Of a stretch of 64,000 nucleotides of DNA, positions 24,655 through 32,620 are shown one piece after another. Under the pieces are notes generated by a model, which was not told the origin of the DNA, searched no databases, and was given only the letters and a program-made list of their open reading frames with translations. Both the position numbers and the translations under genes were made by a program. The stretch comes from Bog-532 sp963824545. Lineage in GTDB: Bacteria; Actinomycetota; Actinomycetes; Streptosporangiales; Streptosporangiaceae. The stretch is from the NCBI GenBank assembly GCA_963824545.1, contig CAWGPP010000012.1, positions 62,001 through 126,000 of the forward strand, in the 5' to 3' direction. Position 1 is the first letter of the stretch, and each line of letters begins with the position of its first letter.

Positions 24655-25748
24655 GGCCCATGAGGCCAGCTCTGCTCCTGGCCGGGCACGGCACCCAGGA
24701 TCCCGAAGGCGTGGCGGGTTTCGTGGCGCTGGCGAAACGGCTTACCGCCCGGACGGAAACGGCTGGTCCCGGCCTGCCCGCCGCCTCCCGGGCGGACGGC
24801 GCCTCCCGGGCGGACGGCGGCCTCCAGGCGGACCGCGCGGCGGCGGCCCAGATCGACGTGGCGGGCGGCTTCATCGAACTGTCCGCCCCGCCGCTCCGCG
24901 ACGCCGTCTCCGAACTGGTGGATCGCGGCCACCGGACCCTCGTCGCCGTGCCGCTGATGCTGTCGGCGGCCGGGCATTCCAAGGGCGACGTGCCGGCCGC
25001 ACTGGCCCGCGAGACGGCACGTCATCCCGGCCTCACCATGCGGTACGGCCGGCCACTCGGCCCGCATCCGGTGCTGCTGAACCTGCTGGCCGAGCGGATC
25101 TCGGCGGCGGCGCAGGCCGCGGCTGAGCCGTACGCGGTGCTGGTGGTCGGGCGCGGCTCGACCGACCCGGACGCCAACGCCGACGTGTGCAAGGACGCGC
25201 GGCTGCTGTGGGAAGGCCGCGCGTACGAGTTCACCGAGACCGCGTTCGTCTCACTGGCCCGCCCCAGCGTGACCGAGGGGCTGGAGCGCTGCCGCCGGCT
25301 CGGCGCCCGCCGCATCATCGTGGCGCGCTACTTCCTGTTCCCTGGTGTGCTGCCGGACCGCGTCGCGGCCCAGGCCGCTGCGTACGCCGGCGCCCATCCC
25401 GGCCTCGACATCCGGTGCACCGACGTCCTGGGCGATTGCGACGAGATCGCCGGGCTGGTCGCCGAGCGCTACCGCGAGGCGATCGAGGGCGACATCCGGA
25501 TGAACTGCGACGTGTGCCAGTACCGCACGGCGCTGCCGGGTCTCGCGCACCGCGTCGGCGCGCCGCAGCAACCGCACGATCATCCCCACGACCACGGCTC
25601 CCACGAGCATCACCGGCCGGCCGGGGCGGCCGAGGCGGCCGGGCCGATCGGGTCAGCCGGGCCGATCGGGTCAGCCGGGCCGATCGGGTCAGCCGAGCCG
25701 GCCGAGCTGGCCGAGCCGGGCGAGGCGGCTCCGCTTGATGCGAGCTGA
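24651..25748 (+). CDS. cbiX: Sirohydrochlorin cobaltochelatase, CbiX-like, with Cys motif and His-rich tail
   Basis: A 365-residue class II chelatase. The N-terminal half has LLAGHGTQDPEG and LSAAGHSKGDVP; the C-terminal half repeats the fold with LVVGRGSTDPDAN and ARYFLFPGVLPDR. It ends with MNCDVCQYRTALPG, the CxxC motif seen in long CbiX proteins with an Fe-S centre, and a His-rich tail (PHDHPHDHGSHEHH). Three GPIGSA repeats finish the protein. It would insert cobalt early, at sirohydrochlorin, although CobN/ChlID would insert it late. Confidence 0.92.
   Translation: MRPMRPALLLAGHGTQDPEGVAGFVALAKRLTARTETAGPGLPAASRADGASRADGGLQADRAAAAQIDVAGGFIELSAPPLRDAVSELVDRGHRTLVAVPLMLSAAGHSKGDVPAALARETARHPGLTMRYGRPLGPHPVLLNLLAERISAAAQAAAEPYAVLVVGRGSTDPDANADVCKDARLLWEGRAYEFTETAFVSLARPSVTEGLERCRRLGARRIIVARYFLFPGVLPDRVAAQAAAYAGAHPGLDIRCTDVLGDCDEIAGLVAERYREAIEGDIRMNCDVCQYRTALPGLAHRVGAPQQPHDHPHDHGSHEHHRPAGAAEAAGPIGSAGPIGSAGPIGSAEPAELAEPGEAAPLDAS
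25641..25694 (+). repeat. 18-bp tandem repeat at the 3' end of cbiX
   Basis: Three identical copies of GGGCCGATCGGGTCAGCC encode GPIGSA in the tail after the His-rich segment. Confidence 0.95.
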
Positions 25749-26796
25749 CCGTAGCCCCGGCATCGAGCTGACCGCCCCGGATCTGTCCTTCCACGGCGAC
25801 CGGGAACTCGCGGACGGCCTGACCGACCTGGCCGTGAACGTCCGGCCGGGCACACCGCCGCCGTGGCTGCTGGCGCAGATCCGTGCGGCGGCCGGCGACA
25901 TCGCGGCCTATCCGGACCCGCAGGCGGCGACCGAGGCGGCCGCCCGCCGGCACGGTCGGCCCCCGTCCGAGGTTCTCGTCACGGCTGGCGCCGCCGAAGC
26001 GTTCACCCTGATCGCCCGGGCCTTCCGGCCGCGTCATGCGGTCGTCGTGCATCCGCAGTTCACCGAGCCGGAGGCGGCGCTGCGGGCGGCCGGGCATCCC
26101 ACGTCGCGGGTCATCCTCGGCGGCGGCTTCACCCTCGATCCGGGTGCGGTCCCGCCGGACGCGGATCTGGTCGTGCTCGGCAACCCGACGAACCCGACGT
26201 CGGTGCTGCACCCGGTCGCGGCGATCATGGCGCTGGCGCGTCCCGGCCGCGTGCTCGTCGTCGACGAGGCGTTCGCCGACTGCGTGCCCGGTGAGCCGGA
26301 AAGCCTGGCCGGGGCGCGTGACGTGCCGGGCCTGATCGTCGTCCGCAGCCTGACCAAGACCTGGGGCCTGGCCGGGCTCCGCGCCGGCTACCTGCTGGCC
26401 AGCGCGCCGGCCGTGCACGCCCTGGCCGGCCCGCGCCCGCCGTGGGCGGTGTCCGGCCCGGCGCTCGCGGCCGTCGTGGCCTGCTGTGCACCGGCCGCCG
26501 TGGCCGAAGCGGCCGCCTGGGCCGCGGACATGAATAGTGAACGGGAACGGCTGGGCGCAGCCCTTCGTCAGGTGTCCTGCGTCGAGGTGATCGCGCCCGC
26601 CCGCGCGTCGTTCCTCCTGCTGCATACGCCCGGCGAGAGCGATGTCCGGAACCGGCTGCGCGCGGCCGGGTTCGCCGTCCGGCGGGGCGACACGTTCCCG
26701 GGGCTCGGGCCCAGCTGGATCCGCGTCGCGGTCCGTGACCGGGCTACCAACGATCGTTTCGCCGCCGCTCTTTCCGCCGTCCTGGAGGCCAGATGA
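25738..26796 (+). CDS. cobC: Threonine-phosphate decarboxylase-like PLP aminotransferase (CobC/CobD)
   Basis: A 352-residue fold-type I PLP enzyme. LAVNVRPGTPPPWL, AYPDPQAAT, VLGNPTNPTSVLHP and the PLP lysine in SLTKTWGLAGLRAGY identify the histidinol-phosphate aminotransferase-like clade used in cobalamin operons to make the (R)-1-amino-2-propanol phosphate linker. ATG 25738 overlaps cbiX by 11 bases; a TTG at 25735 is less likely. The stop overlaps the next gene (ATGA). The operon position strongly supports this role. Confidence 0.9.
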   Translation: MRADRSPGIELTAPDLSFHGDRELADGLTDLAVNVRPGTPPPWLLAQIRAAAGDIAAYPDPQAATEAAARRHGRPPSEVLVTAGAAEAFTLIARAFRPRHAVVVHPQFTEPEAALRAAGHPTSRVILGGGFTLDPGAVPPDADLVVLGNPTNPTSVLHPVAAIMALARPGRVLVVDEAFADCVPGEPESLAGARDVPGLIVVRSLTKTWGLAGLRAGYLLASAPAVHALAGPRPPWAVSGPALAAVVACCAPAAVAEAAAWAADMNSERERLGAALRQVSCVEVIAPARASFLLLHTPGESDVRNRLRAAGFAVRRGDTFPGLGPSWIRVAVRDRATNDRFAAALSAVLEAR

Positions 26797-28553
26797 CCGA
26801 GCATGCCAACCAGCCGCCGCGGGCCGGTGCCTACCCGGAAGATCAGCGAGCCGCCGTCTACCGGGTGATCGCGGAGCGCCGCGACGTCCGCCAGGGCTTC
26901 CTGCCCGATCCGGTGCCCGCCGCCGTGCTGGGCCGCGTGCTGGCCGCCGCCCACCAGGCCCCGTCGGTCGGGTTCTCCCAGCCGTGGGACTTCATCGTGA
27001 TCACCGACCGGGCCCAGCGCGAGCGGATCGCCGCGCTGGCCCGCCGCAACCGGGACGGCTACGCGGCCGGGCTACCCGGAGCACGGTCCCGCGCGTTCGC
27101 GGACCTCAAGGTCGAATCCATCCTGGACACCCCGGTCAACATCGTCGTGACCTGCGACGCCACCCGCGGCGGCCGGCACACGCTGGGCCGCCACAGCCAG
27201 CCCGAGACGGCCGCGTTCTCCAGTGTGCTGGCCGTTTCCAACCTCTGGCTGGCCGCGCGCGCGGAAGGAATCGGTGTCGGCTGGGTGAGCTTCTTTGACG
27301 AGCGCGTGCTGGCCGCGGAGCTCGCCCTGCCCGCCCACCTGGCGGTCGTCGCGTACCTGTGCGCCGGTTACGTGCGCGAGTTCGCGCCGGAGCCGGAACT
27401 GGAGGCGACCGGGTGGGCGCGGCGCCGGCCGGTCGCGTGGGCGGTGCACGAGGGCGCGTTCGGTCAGCGCGGCCTGCCCGGCGAGGAACCGGTAGATGCG
27501 CTGGCCGAAGTAACGACGGCGATCCGCCCGCTCGACGCGGAGGCCGTGGCCGCCGCGCGGGAGCGCCAGAACCGGATGACCAAGCCGCCCGGTTCCCTGG
27601 GCGTGCTCGAGGACGTCTCGGTACAGCTGGCCGGGCTGGCGGGAGAGTGCCCGCCGCCGCTGCCCGAGCCGGCCGCGGTCGCGATCTTCGCCGGCGACCA
27701 CGGCGTGCACGCCCAGGGCGTCACGCCCTGGCCGCAGGAGGTGACCGCGCAGATGGTCGCCAACTTCCTGGCCGGGGGAGCGGTTGTCAACGCGTTCGCG
27801 GCGCAGGCCGGGGCCGAGGTCGTGGTGATCGACGTCGGCGTCGCCGCCGACCTCGAACCGGCGCCGGGCCTGCTGCCGCGCAAGGTCGCGCACGGCACCG
27901 CCGACTTCACCCGCGGCCCCGCGATGACGAGGGACCAGGCCGTGACCGCGCTGACCACCGGCCTGGAGGTCGCCAGGGACCTGGTCGCCGCCGGTAACCG
28001 CTGCCTGGTCACCGGGGACATGGGGATCGCGAACACCACCGCCTCAGCCGCGCTGATCTGCGCCTTCACCGGCAGCAACCCGTCGGTGGTGACGGGGCCG
28101 GGGGCCGGGGCGGACGCGGCCGCGCAGGAACGGAAGGCGGCGGCGATCCGGCTGGGGCTGGCGGTGCACCGGCCCGACCCGGCCGACCCAGTTGGCGTGC
28201 TCGCCGCGTTGGGCGGTTTCGAGCACGCCGCGCTGGCCGGGTTCATCCTGGGCGCGGCGGCGCTGCGGGTGCCGGTCATCCTGGACGGGGTCATCGCCGG
28301 GGCGGCGGCGCTGGCGGCGGTGGCTATCGCCCCGGATGCGGCGGCCGCCTGCCTGGCCGGCCATCGCAGCACCGAGCCCGGGCATGCCGTTACGCTTGGT
28401 TTCTTGAAGCTGCGCCCACTTGTCGAGCTTGACCTGCGGCTGGGGGAGGGCACCGGGGCCCTGCTGGCGCTGCCACTGGTGCAGAGCGCGGCACGCGCGC
28501 TCCGCGACGTGGCGACGTTCGACTCGGCCGGTGTCAGCGACAAGAAAGCTTGA
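26793..28553 (+). CDS. cobT: BluB-CobT fusion: DMB synthase and nicotinate-nucleotide:DMB phosphoribosyltransferase
   Basis: A 586-residue two-domain protein. Residues 1-225 are BluB, a nitroreductase-like flavin destructase that converts FMNH2 and oxygen into 5,6-dimethylbenzimidazole (RRDVRQGFLPDPVP, HQAPSVGFSQPWDFI, GVGWVSFFD). Residues about 235-586 are CobT, which activates DMB to alpha-ribazole phosphate (MTKPPGSLGVLEDV, FAGDHGVHAQGVTPWP, TGDMGIANTTASAAL, GHRSTEPGH). The fusion couples making and activating the lower ligand in one polypeptide and implies that this organism makes its own DMB aerobically. Confidence 0.95.
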   Translation: MTEHANQPPRAGAYPEDQRAAVYRVIAERRDVRQGFLPDPVPAAVLGRVLAAAHQAPSVGFSQPWDFIVITDRAQRERIAALARRNRDGYAAGLPGARSRAFADLKVESILDTPVNIVVTCDATRGGRHTLGRHSQPETAAFSSVLAVSNLWLAARAEGIGVGWVSFFDERVLAAELALPAHLAVVAYLCAGYVREFAPEPELEATGWARRRPVAWAVHEGAFGQRGLPGEEPVDALAEVTTAIRPLDAEAVAAARERQNRMTKPPGSLGVLEDVSVQLAGLAGECPPPLPEPAAVAIFAGDHGVHAQGVTPWPQEVTAQMVANFLAGGAVVNAFAAQAGAEVVVIDVGVAADLEPAPGLLPRKVAHGTADFTRGPAMTRDQAVTALTTGLEVARDLVAAGNRCLVTGDMGIANTTASAALICAFTGSNPSVVTGPGAGADAAAQERKAAAIRLGLAVHRPDPADPVGVLAALGGFEHAALAGFILGAAALRVPVILDGVIAGAAALAAVAIAPDAAAACLAGHRSTEPGHAVTLGFLKLRPLVELDLRLGEGTGALLALPLVQSAARALRDVATFDSAGVSDKKA

Positions 28554-28569
28554 AGGAGCCTGGACCACC

Positions 28570-28689
28570 GTGCTACGGGAATACCGCGCCGATATACACC
28601 GTGCCGACGGACACTGCGCCGAGGGACGCTGCGCTGACGGACATCGTGCCGACGGACACCGTACTGGCAGACACCGTGCTGACGGATAG
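28570..28689 (+). repeat. 15-bp tandem repeats in the bluB-cobT/cobA spacer, possible 39-codon ORF
   Basis: The 144-bp gap contains about six degenerate copies of GTGCCGACGGACACC. A GTG at 28570, with AAGGAG twelve bases upstream, would start a 39-residue peptide of RADGH-type repeats rich in His and with two Cys. The ribosome-binding site and the position inside a coupled operon leave open a real peptide, but a plain repeat expansion is just as likely. Confidence 0.5.
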
Positions 28690-28697
28690 CGGCCCTG

Positions 28698-30068
28698 ATG
28701 GCTGCGACCGCTGACCATCCGCCGTACCTGCTGGGGCTGCGGCTGAGCGGTCGGCGGGTCCTGGTGGCCGGGGGCGGCGCGGTAGCTAACCGCCGGGTGC
28801 CCGCGCTGCTCGACGCCGGCGCCGACGTCTTGCTGGTGTCACCGGACGTGACCGGCTCGCTGGAGGACCTTGCCCAGGCCGGGCGTATCCTCTGGGCCGC
28901 ACGCCGTTACGCCGCGGGGGACATCGACGGGGCCTGGCTCGTCTGCGCCTGCACCAGCGACCCGGCCGTGAACGCGAGTATCGCCGGGGAAGCAGAAGCC
29001 CGCCGGATCTGGTGTGTCCGCGCTGACGACGCGAGTCAGTCGTCCGTCTGGACCCCCGCGTCCGGCGTGGCCGGTGATGTGCGTGTCGGCGTGCTCAGCG
29101 GCGATCCCCGGCATAGCGCCGGAATCCGGGACGCAATCGTTACCGGCCTCCGGTCCGGCACCCTGGGTGCCCGGCGCGGCCGCGGGCACCGGTCCGGCGT
29201 CGCGCTGGTCGGCGGCGGCCCGGGCGATCCCGGCCTGCTCACCGTGCGCGGCCGCCAGTTGCTGGCGGAGGCCGACGTGGTGGTGACGGACCGCCTCGCG
29301 CCGCGCTCGGTCCTCGACGAACTGCCCCCGGACGTGCAGGTCGTCGACGTGGCCAAGATTCCTTACGGGCGTTCCGTGGCCCAGGAGCACATCAACGCCA
29401 CGCTGATCGAGCACGCCCAGGCCGGCCGTTTCGTGGTCCGCCTGAAGGGCGGCGACCCGTACGTATTCGGCCGGGGCGCGGAAGAGGTCATCGCGTGCCT
29501 GCGTGCGGGGATCCCGGTCACGGTAGTGCCGGGTGTGACGAGCGCAGTGGCCGTGCCCGCAGCGGCGGGTGTGCCGGTCACGCACCGTGGCGTTGCGCAG
29601 GAATTCAGCGTGGTGTCCGTGCATGTCGCGCCGGACGATGAGCGCTCAACGGTGAACTGGCCGGCCCTGGCGGCCACCAAGGGAACGTTGATCCTGCTCA
29701 TGGGCGTGGAGCGGCTCGCCGCCGTGGCGGAGACGCTGATCCGGTACGGCCGTTCCGGCAGTACTCCCGTTTCGGTGGTCGCTGACGGTACCCTGCCTAC
29801 TCAGCGCACAATTGTCACAACGCTGGACACACTCGCGCTTAGGGTATTGAAAGATGGGATCAGGCCACCGGCCGTAGTCGTGATAGGTGAGGTCGTGAAC
29901 GTCGCAGCCGAGATTGCCGGGCTCATGCGGGGCCTGCCGTCCGGCACGCCCGGCGAGGCCGGGTCCTATCCCGCCGCTGCCCGTTCGGCCGGCCCTCATT
30001 CGGGCGGTACCCAGTCCGCGGGCGCCCATGCCGCGAGCACGGCGGCGCAGGGGACGGACCAGGCGTGA
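28698..30068 (+). CDS. cobA: Uroporphyrinogen-III C-methyltransferase with precorrin-2 dehydrogenase domain (CysG-like)
   Basis: A 456-residue protein. The N-terminal 150 residues are a SirC/CysG-A-like dehydrogenase (VLVAGGGAVANRRVPALL). The C-terminal methylase starts VALVGGGPGDPGLLTVRG near residue 170, with DRLAPRSVLDELP, VRLKGGDPYVFGRG and VVPGVTSAVAVPAAAGVPVTHRG. It makes precorrin-2, feeding cobalamin and possibly siroheme. No ferrochelatase-like middle domain of the enterobacterial type is seen. A low-complexity tail of 50 residues follows. The stop overlaps the GTG of the dynamin-like gene. Confidence 0.93.
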   Translation: MAATADHPPYLLGLRLSGRRVLVAGGGAVANRRVPALLDAGADVLLVSPDVTGSLEDLAQAGRILWAARRYAAGDIDGAWLVCACTSDPAVNASIAGEAEARRIWCVRADDASQSSVWTPASGVAGDVRVGVLSGDPRHSAGIRDAIVTGLRSGTLGARRGRGHRSGVALVGGGPGDPGLLTVRGRQLLAEADVVVTDRLAPRSVLDELPPDVQVVDVAKIPYGRSVAQEHINATLIEHAQAGRFVVRLKGGDPYVFGRGAEEVIACLRAGIPVTVVPGVTSAVAVPAAAGVPVTHRGVAQEFSVVSVHVAPDDERSTVNWPALAATKGTLILLMGVERLAAVAETLIRYGRSGSTPVSVVADGTLPTQRTIVTTLDTLALRVLKDGIRPPAVVVIGEVVNVAAEIAGLMRGLPSGTPGEAGSYPAAARSAGPHSGGTQSAGAHAASTAAQGTDQA

Positions 30069-32620
30069 GACCCCCCTCCGCGCCCGAAGGCAGCGTCACC
30101 CCGGAGGTGACCGGGCACCCCCCGGCGCTCGGCAACGTGACGGCCGAACCTGCGCCCGGTAGTCCCGCCACGACAGGAGTCGGCTCGGCCTCCGGCGATC
30201 CGGCGGCCCCTTCCCGCACGCCGGCCGGTACCGCCGTACCCGCCGATCCTGCCGCCGCGTCCGCCGGTTTCGCCGCGTCGGCCGCGGAGCCTCCCGCCCC
30301 GACGGGGAAACACGCCGCCGGGAGACCGGCCCGCGCGAAAAAAGCCGCGCCCCCCGAGCCAGCGACCCCCGAGCCAGCGCCCCCCGAGCCAGCGACCCCC
30401 GAGCCAGCGACCCCCGGGTCGGCGGGGCCCGGGCCGGCGGGCACTGAGCCAGCGACCCCCGGGTCGGCGGGGCCCGAGCCGGCGGGCCCCGAGGCGGTGA
30501 CCCCCCGGTCGGCGGGGCCTGAGCCGGCGGGCCCCGGACTGGCGGGCTCCGAGGCAGCGGCGGCCCGAACGGCAGGCGACCCGGCCGCCCGCGAGAAGCG
30601 GGCCGCCCGCGAGAAGCGGGCCGCCCGCGAGAAGCGGGCCGCCCGCGAGAAGCGGGCCGCCCGCGATAGGCCGGCTGCCCGGGAGAAGCCGGCCGCCCGC
30701 GATAGGCCGGCCGCTCCCGTTGCGAAGGACGCCGCCCCCGATAAGGCAGCCATCCCCGATAAGCCGGCCGCCCCCGTTAATAAAGATGAGGGCTCCGCAG
30801 TCGGCCCGGATTCCGTGGTCGAACCGCACGTCAGGGTGGACGCGCGGGCCCTGGAGAGCGCGCTGCTCAACCTGCGCAAGCGCATCGCCGCCGTCCCGCT
30901 GGTCTTCGAGGCCCCGAACGTGGCGGAGGCCAAGGCCGAACGGGTCAAACTGCTCAGCCAGGTCGACGACTACCTGCTGCCCCGGCTGCGCCGGTCCGCG
31001 GCCCCGATCCTCGTCTCCCTGGTCGGGTCGACCGGCTCCGGGAAGTCCACCCTGGTCAACAGCATCGTCGGCCTGCAGGTCAGCGCGACCGGGGTGCGCC
31101 GGCCCACCACCAACAGCCCCGTTCTGGCCTGCCACCCTGACGACGTTGACTGGTTCGCCGAGAACAACTTCCTGCCCAGCTTGCCCCGGGTCCGCCAGGA
31201 AGGCCTGGCCCGGCCGGGCCGGGACGGGCTACTCGTGCTCGCCGCGACCGAAGGCATGCCGAAGGGTCTCGCTGTCCTCGACACTCCGGACATCGATTCC
31301 GTGGTCCAGGCCCACCACGAGTTCGCCTACCAGTTCCTTGACGCCTCCGACCTGTGGCTGTTCGTCACTTCGGCCAGCCGGTACGCGGACGCGCTGGTCT
31401 GGCGGATGCTCCAGCACGCCCGGGACCGCCGCGCGGCGCTCGGCATCGTGCTTTCCCGTGTCCCGGCCGGGGCCCGGTCCGAGCTGGTCGGGCACTTCAC
31501 CGCGATGCTCGACGCGAACGGCGTCAAGGCGCCGGACCGTTTCGTCATCCCGGAGACCAGGCTCACGGACGGCATGCTCCCGCCGGAAGCGTTCGGGCAG
31601 ATCCGGACGTGGCTGAGGGACACCGCCCGCCGCGACGAGCGCCGGGTGGCGGTCCTCACCCAGACCATGTCCGGGGTCCTCGACACGTTCCGGGCCAGGG
31701 TGCCCGCCCTCGCCGAGCACGCCGAGGCGCAGCTGCGCGTCCGTTCCCGGCTGCGCGGGCAGGCCGAAGCGCCCTACCGGGGGGGCCTCGACGAGATCAT
31801 GCGGACCACCCGGGACGGCACGCTGCTGCGTGGTGAGGTGCAGGCCCGCTGGCAGGACTTCGTCGTGACCGGGGACCTGATGCGGACCCTGCGGTCACGC
31901 AAGGCGCCGCGGCAGGGCAAGCGGGCCCGTAAACGCCAGGCGCCGGAGCGCGGGGCCGCTATGAAGGCCGCGCTGCGGTCAGCGCTGGACGGGGCGGTCA
32001 TCTCCGCCGCCGACCGCGCCGCCGAGGAGGCGGACAGCCGATGGCGAGCCGATACCGCCGGGGCGGTGATGGTGCAGGCCGCCACGCAAGCCCGGGCGTC
32101 CGGCCGGCAGGCGGACTGGCTGTATGAGTCGGTGTTCGGCGCCGGGCCCGGTGCCGCCGACGCGCGCGAGCTGAACCTGGCCAAATCCGCCGGGGACCTG
32201 CCGCTGCGCGCGACCCGGGCCATCAGCGCGTGGCAGGACCACGTCATGCGGCTCGTGCAGAACGCGGAGCACCAGAAACGGTCGCTCACCCGGTCCACCC
32301 CGCTGGACGACGATACGCTGGCCCTGATCGCCGTCCTCGCGATTCTTGGCGAGAACGCTGTCGGCCATCACGCGGTCGCGGGCGCGGACGACAGCGACAT
32401 CCTGACCCTTCCCCGGCGCATCCTGACGGCCGTGCTGGGCGAGCAGGCGGTACACGACATCTTCCGGACAGCCCGCGCTGAGCTTAACGAGAGGGCGCGC
32501 TTGCTACTCGACGAGGAACTTCGCCGGTTCTCCGAGGTGATCGACGGCGCGGGTACCTGCGATGAGGTCGCGGGAGTCCGGCTGTACCAGGCCGCCTTCA
32601 TGCTCGAGGCGCTGCAGTGA
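30065..32620 (+). CDS. Dynamin-like GTPase (first of pair)
   Basis: An 851-residue protein. The first ~255 residues are Pro/Ala/Glu/Arg-rich repeats. A GTPase domain follows with P-loop GSTGSGKST at 321-329, a switch RRPTTNSPV, G3 LDTPDIDS and a long helical region without transmembrane segments. Actinomycetes such as Streptomyces have adjacent dynamin-like genes, dynA and dynB, that stabilise FtsZ rings at sporulation septa; this pair has that architecture, but orthology needs a tree. The GTG overlaps the cobA stop. The true start could lie downstream because the N-terminus is low-complexity. Confidence 0.8.
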   Translation: MRPPSAPEGSVTPEVTGHPPALGNVTAEPAPGSPATTGVGSASGDPAAPSRTPAGTAVPADPAAASAGFAASAAEPPAPTGKHAAGRPARAKKAAPPEPATPEPAPPEPATPEPATPGSAGPGPAGTEPATPGSAGPEPAGPEAVTPRSAGPEPAGPGLAGSEAAAARTAGDPAAREKRAAREKRAAREKRAAREKRAARDRPAAREKPAARDRPAAPVAKDAAPDKAAIPDKPAAPVNKDEGSAVGPDSVVEPHVRVDARALESALLNLRKRIAAVPLVFEAPNVAEAKAERVKLLSQVDDYLLPRLRRSAAPILVSLVGSTGSGKSTLVNSIVGLQVSATGVRRPTTNSPVLACHPDDVDWFAENNFLPSLPRVRQEGLARPGRDGLLVLAATEGMPKGLAVLDTPDIDSVVQAHHEFAYQFLDASDLWLFVTSASRYADALVWRMLQHARDRRAALGIVLSRVPAGARSELVGHFTAMLDANGVKAPDRFVIPETRLTDGMLPPEAFGQIRTWLRDTARRDERRVAVLTQTMSGVLDTFRARVPALAEHAEAQLRVRSRLRGQAEAPYRGGLDEIMRTTRDGTLLRGEVQARWQDFVVTGDLMRTLRSRKAPRQGKRARKRQAPERGAAMKAALRSALDGAVISAADRAAEEADSRWRADTAGAVMVQAATQARASGRQADWLYESVFGAGPGAADARELNLAKSAGDLPLRATRAISAWQDHVMRLVQNAEHQKRSLTRSTPLDDDTLALIAVLAILGENAVGHHAVAGADDSDILTLPRRILTAVLGEQAVHDIFRTARAELNERARLLLDEELRRFSEVIDGAGTCDEVAGVRLYQAAFMLEALQ
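30587..30720 (+). repeat. 18-bp repeats in the dynamin-like gene N-terminus
   Basis: Four identical copies of CGCGAGAAGCGGGCCGCC (REKRAA), then diverged copies coding REKPAA and RDRPAA. Just upstream (30357-30545) a 15-bp unit coding PEPAT is repeated about five times and then decays. Together they make a strongly basic tract after an acidic one. Confidence 0.93.
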
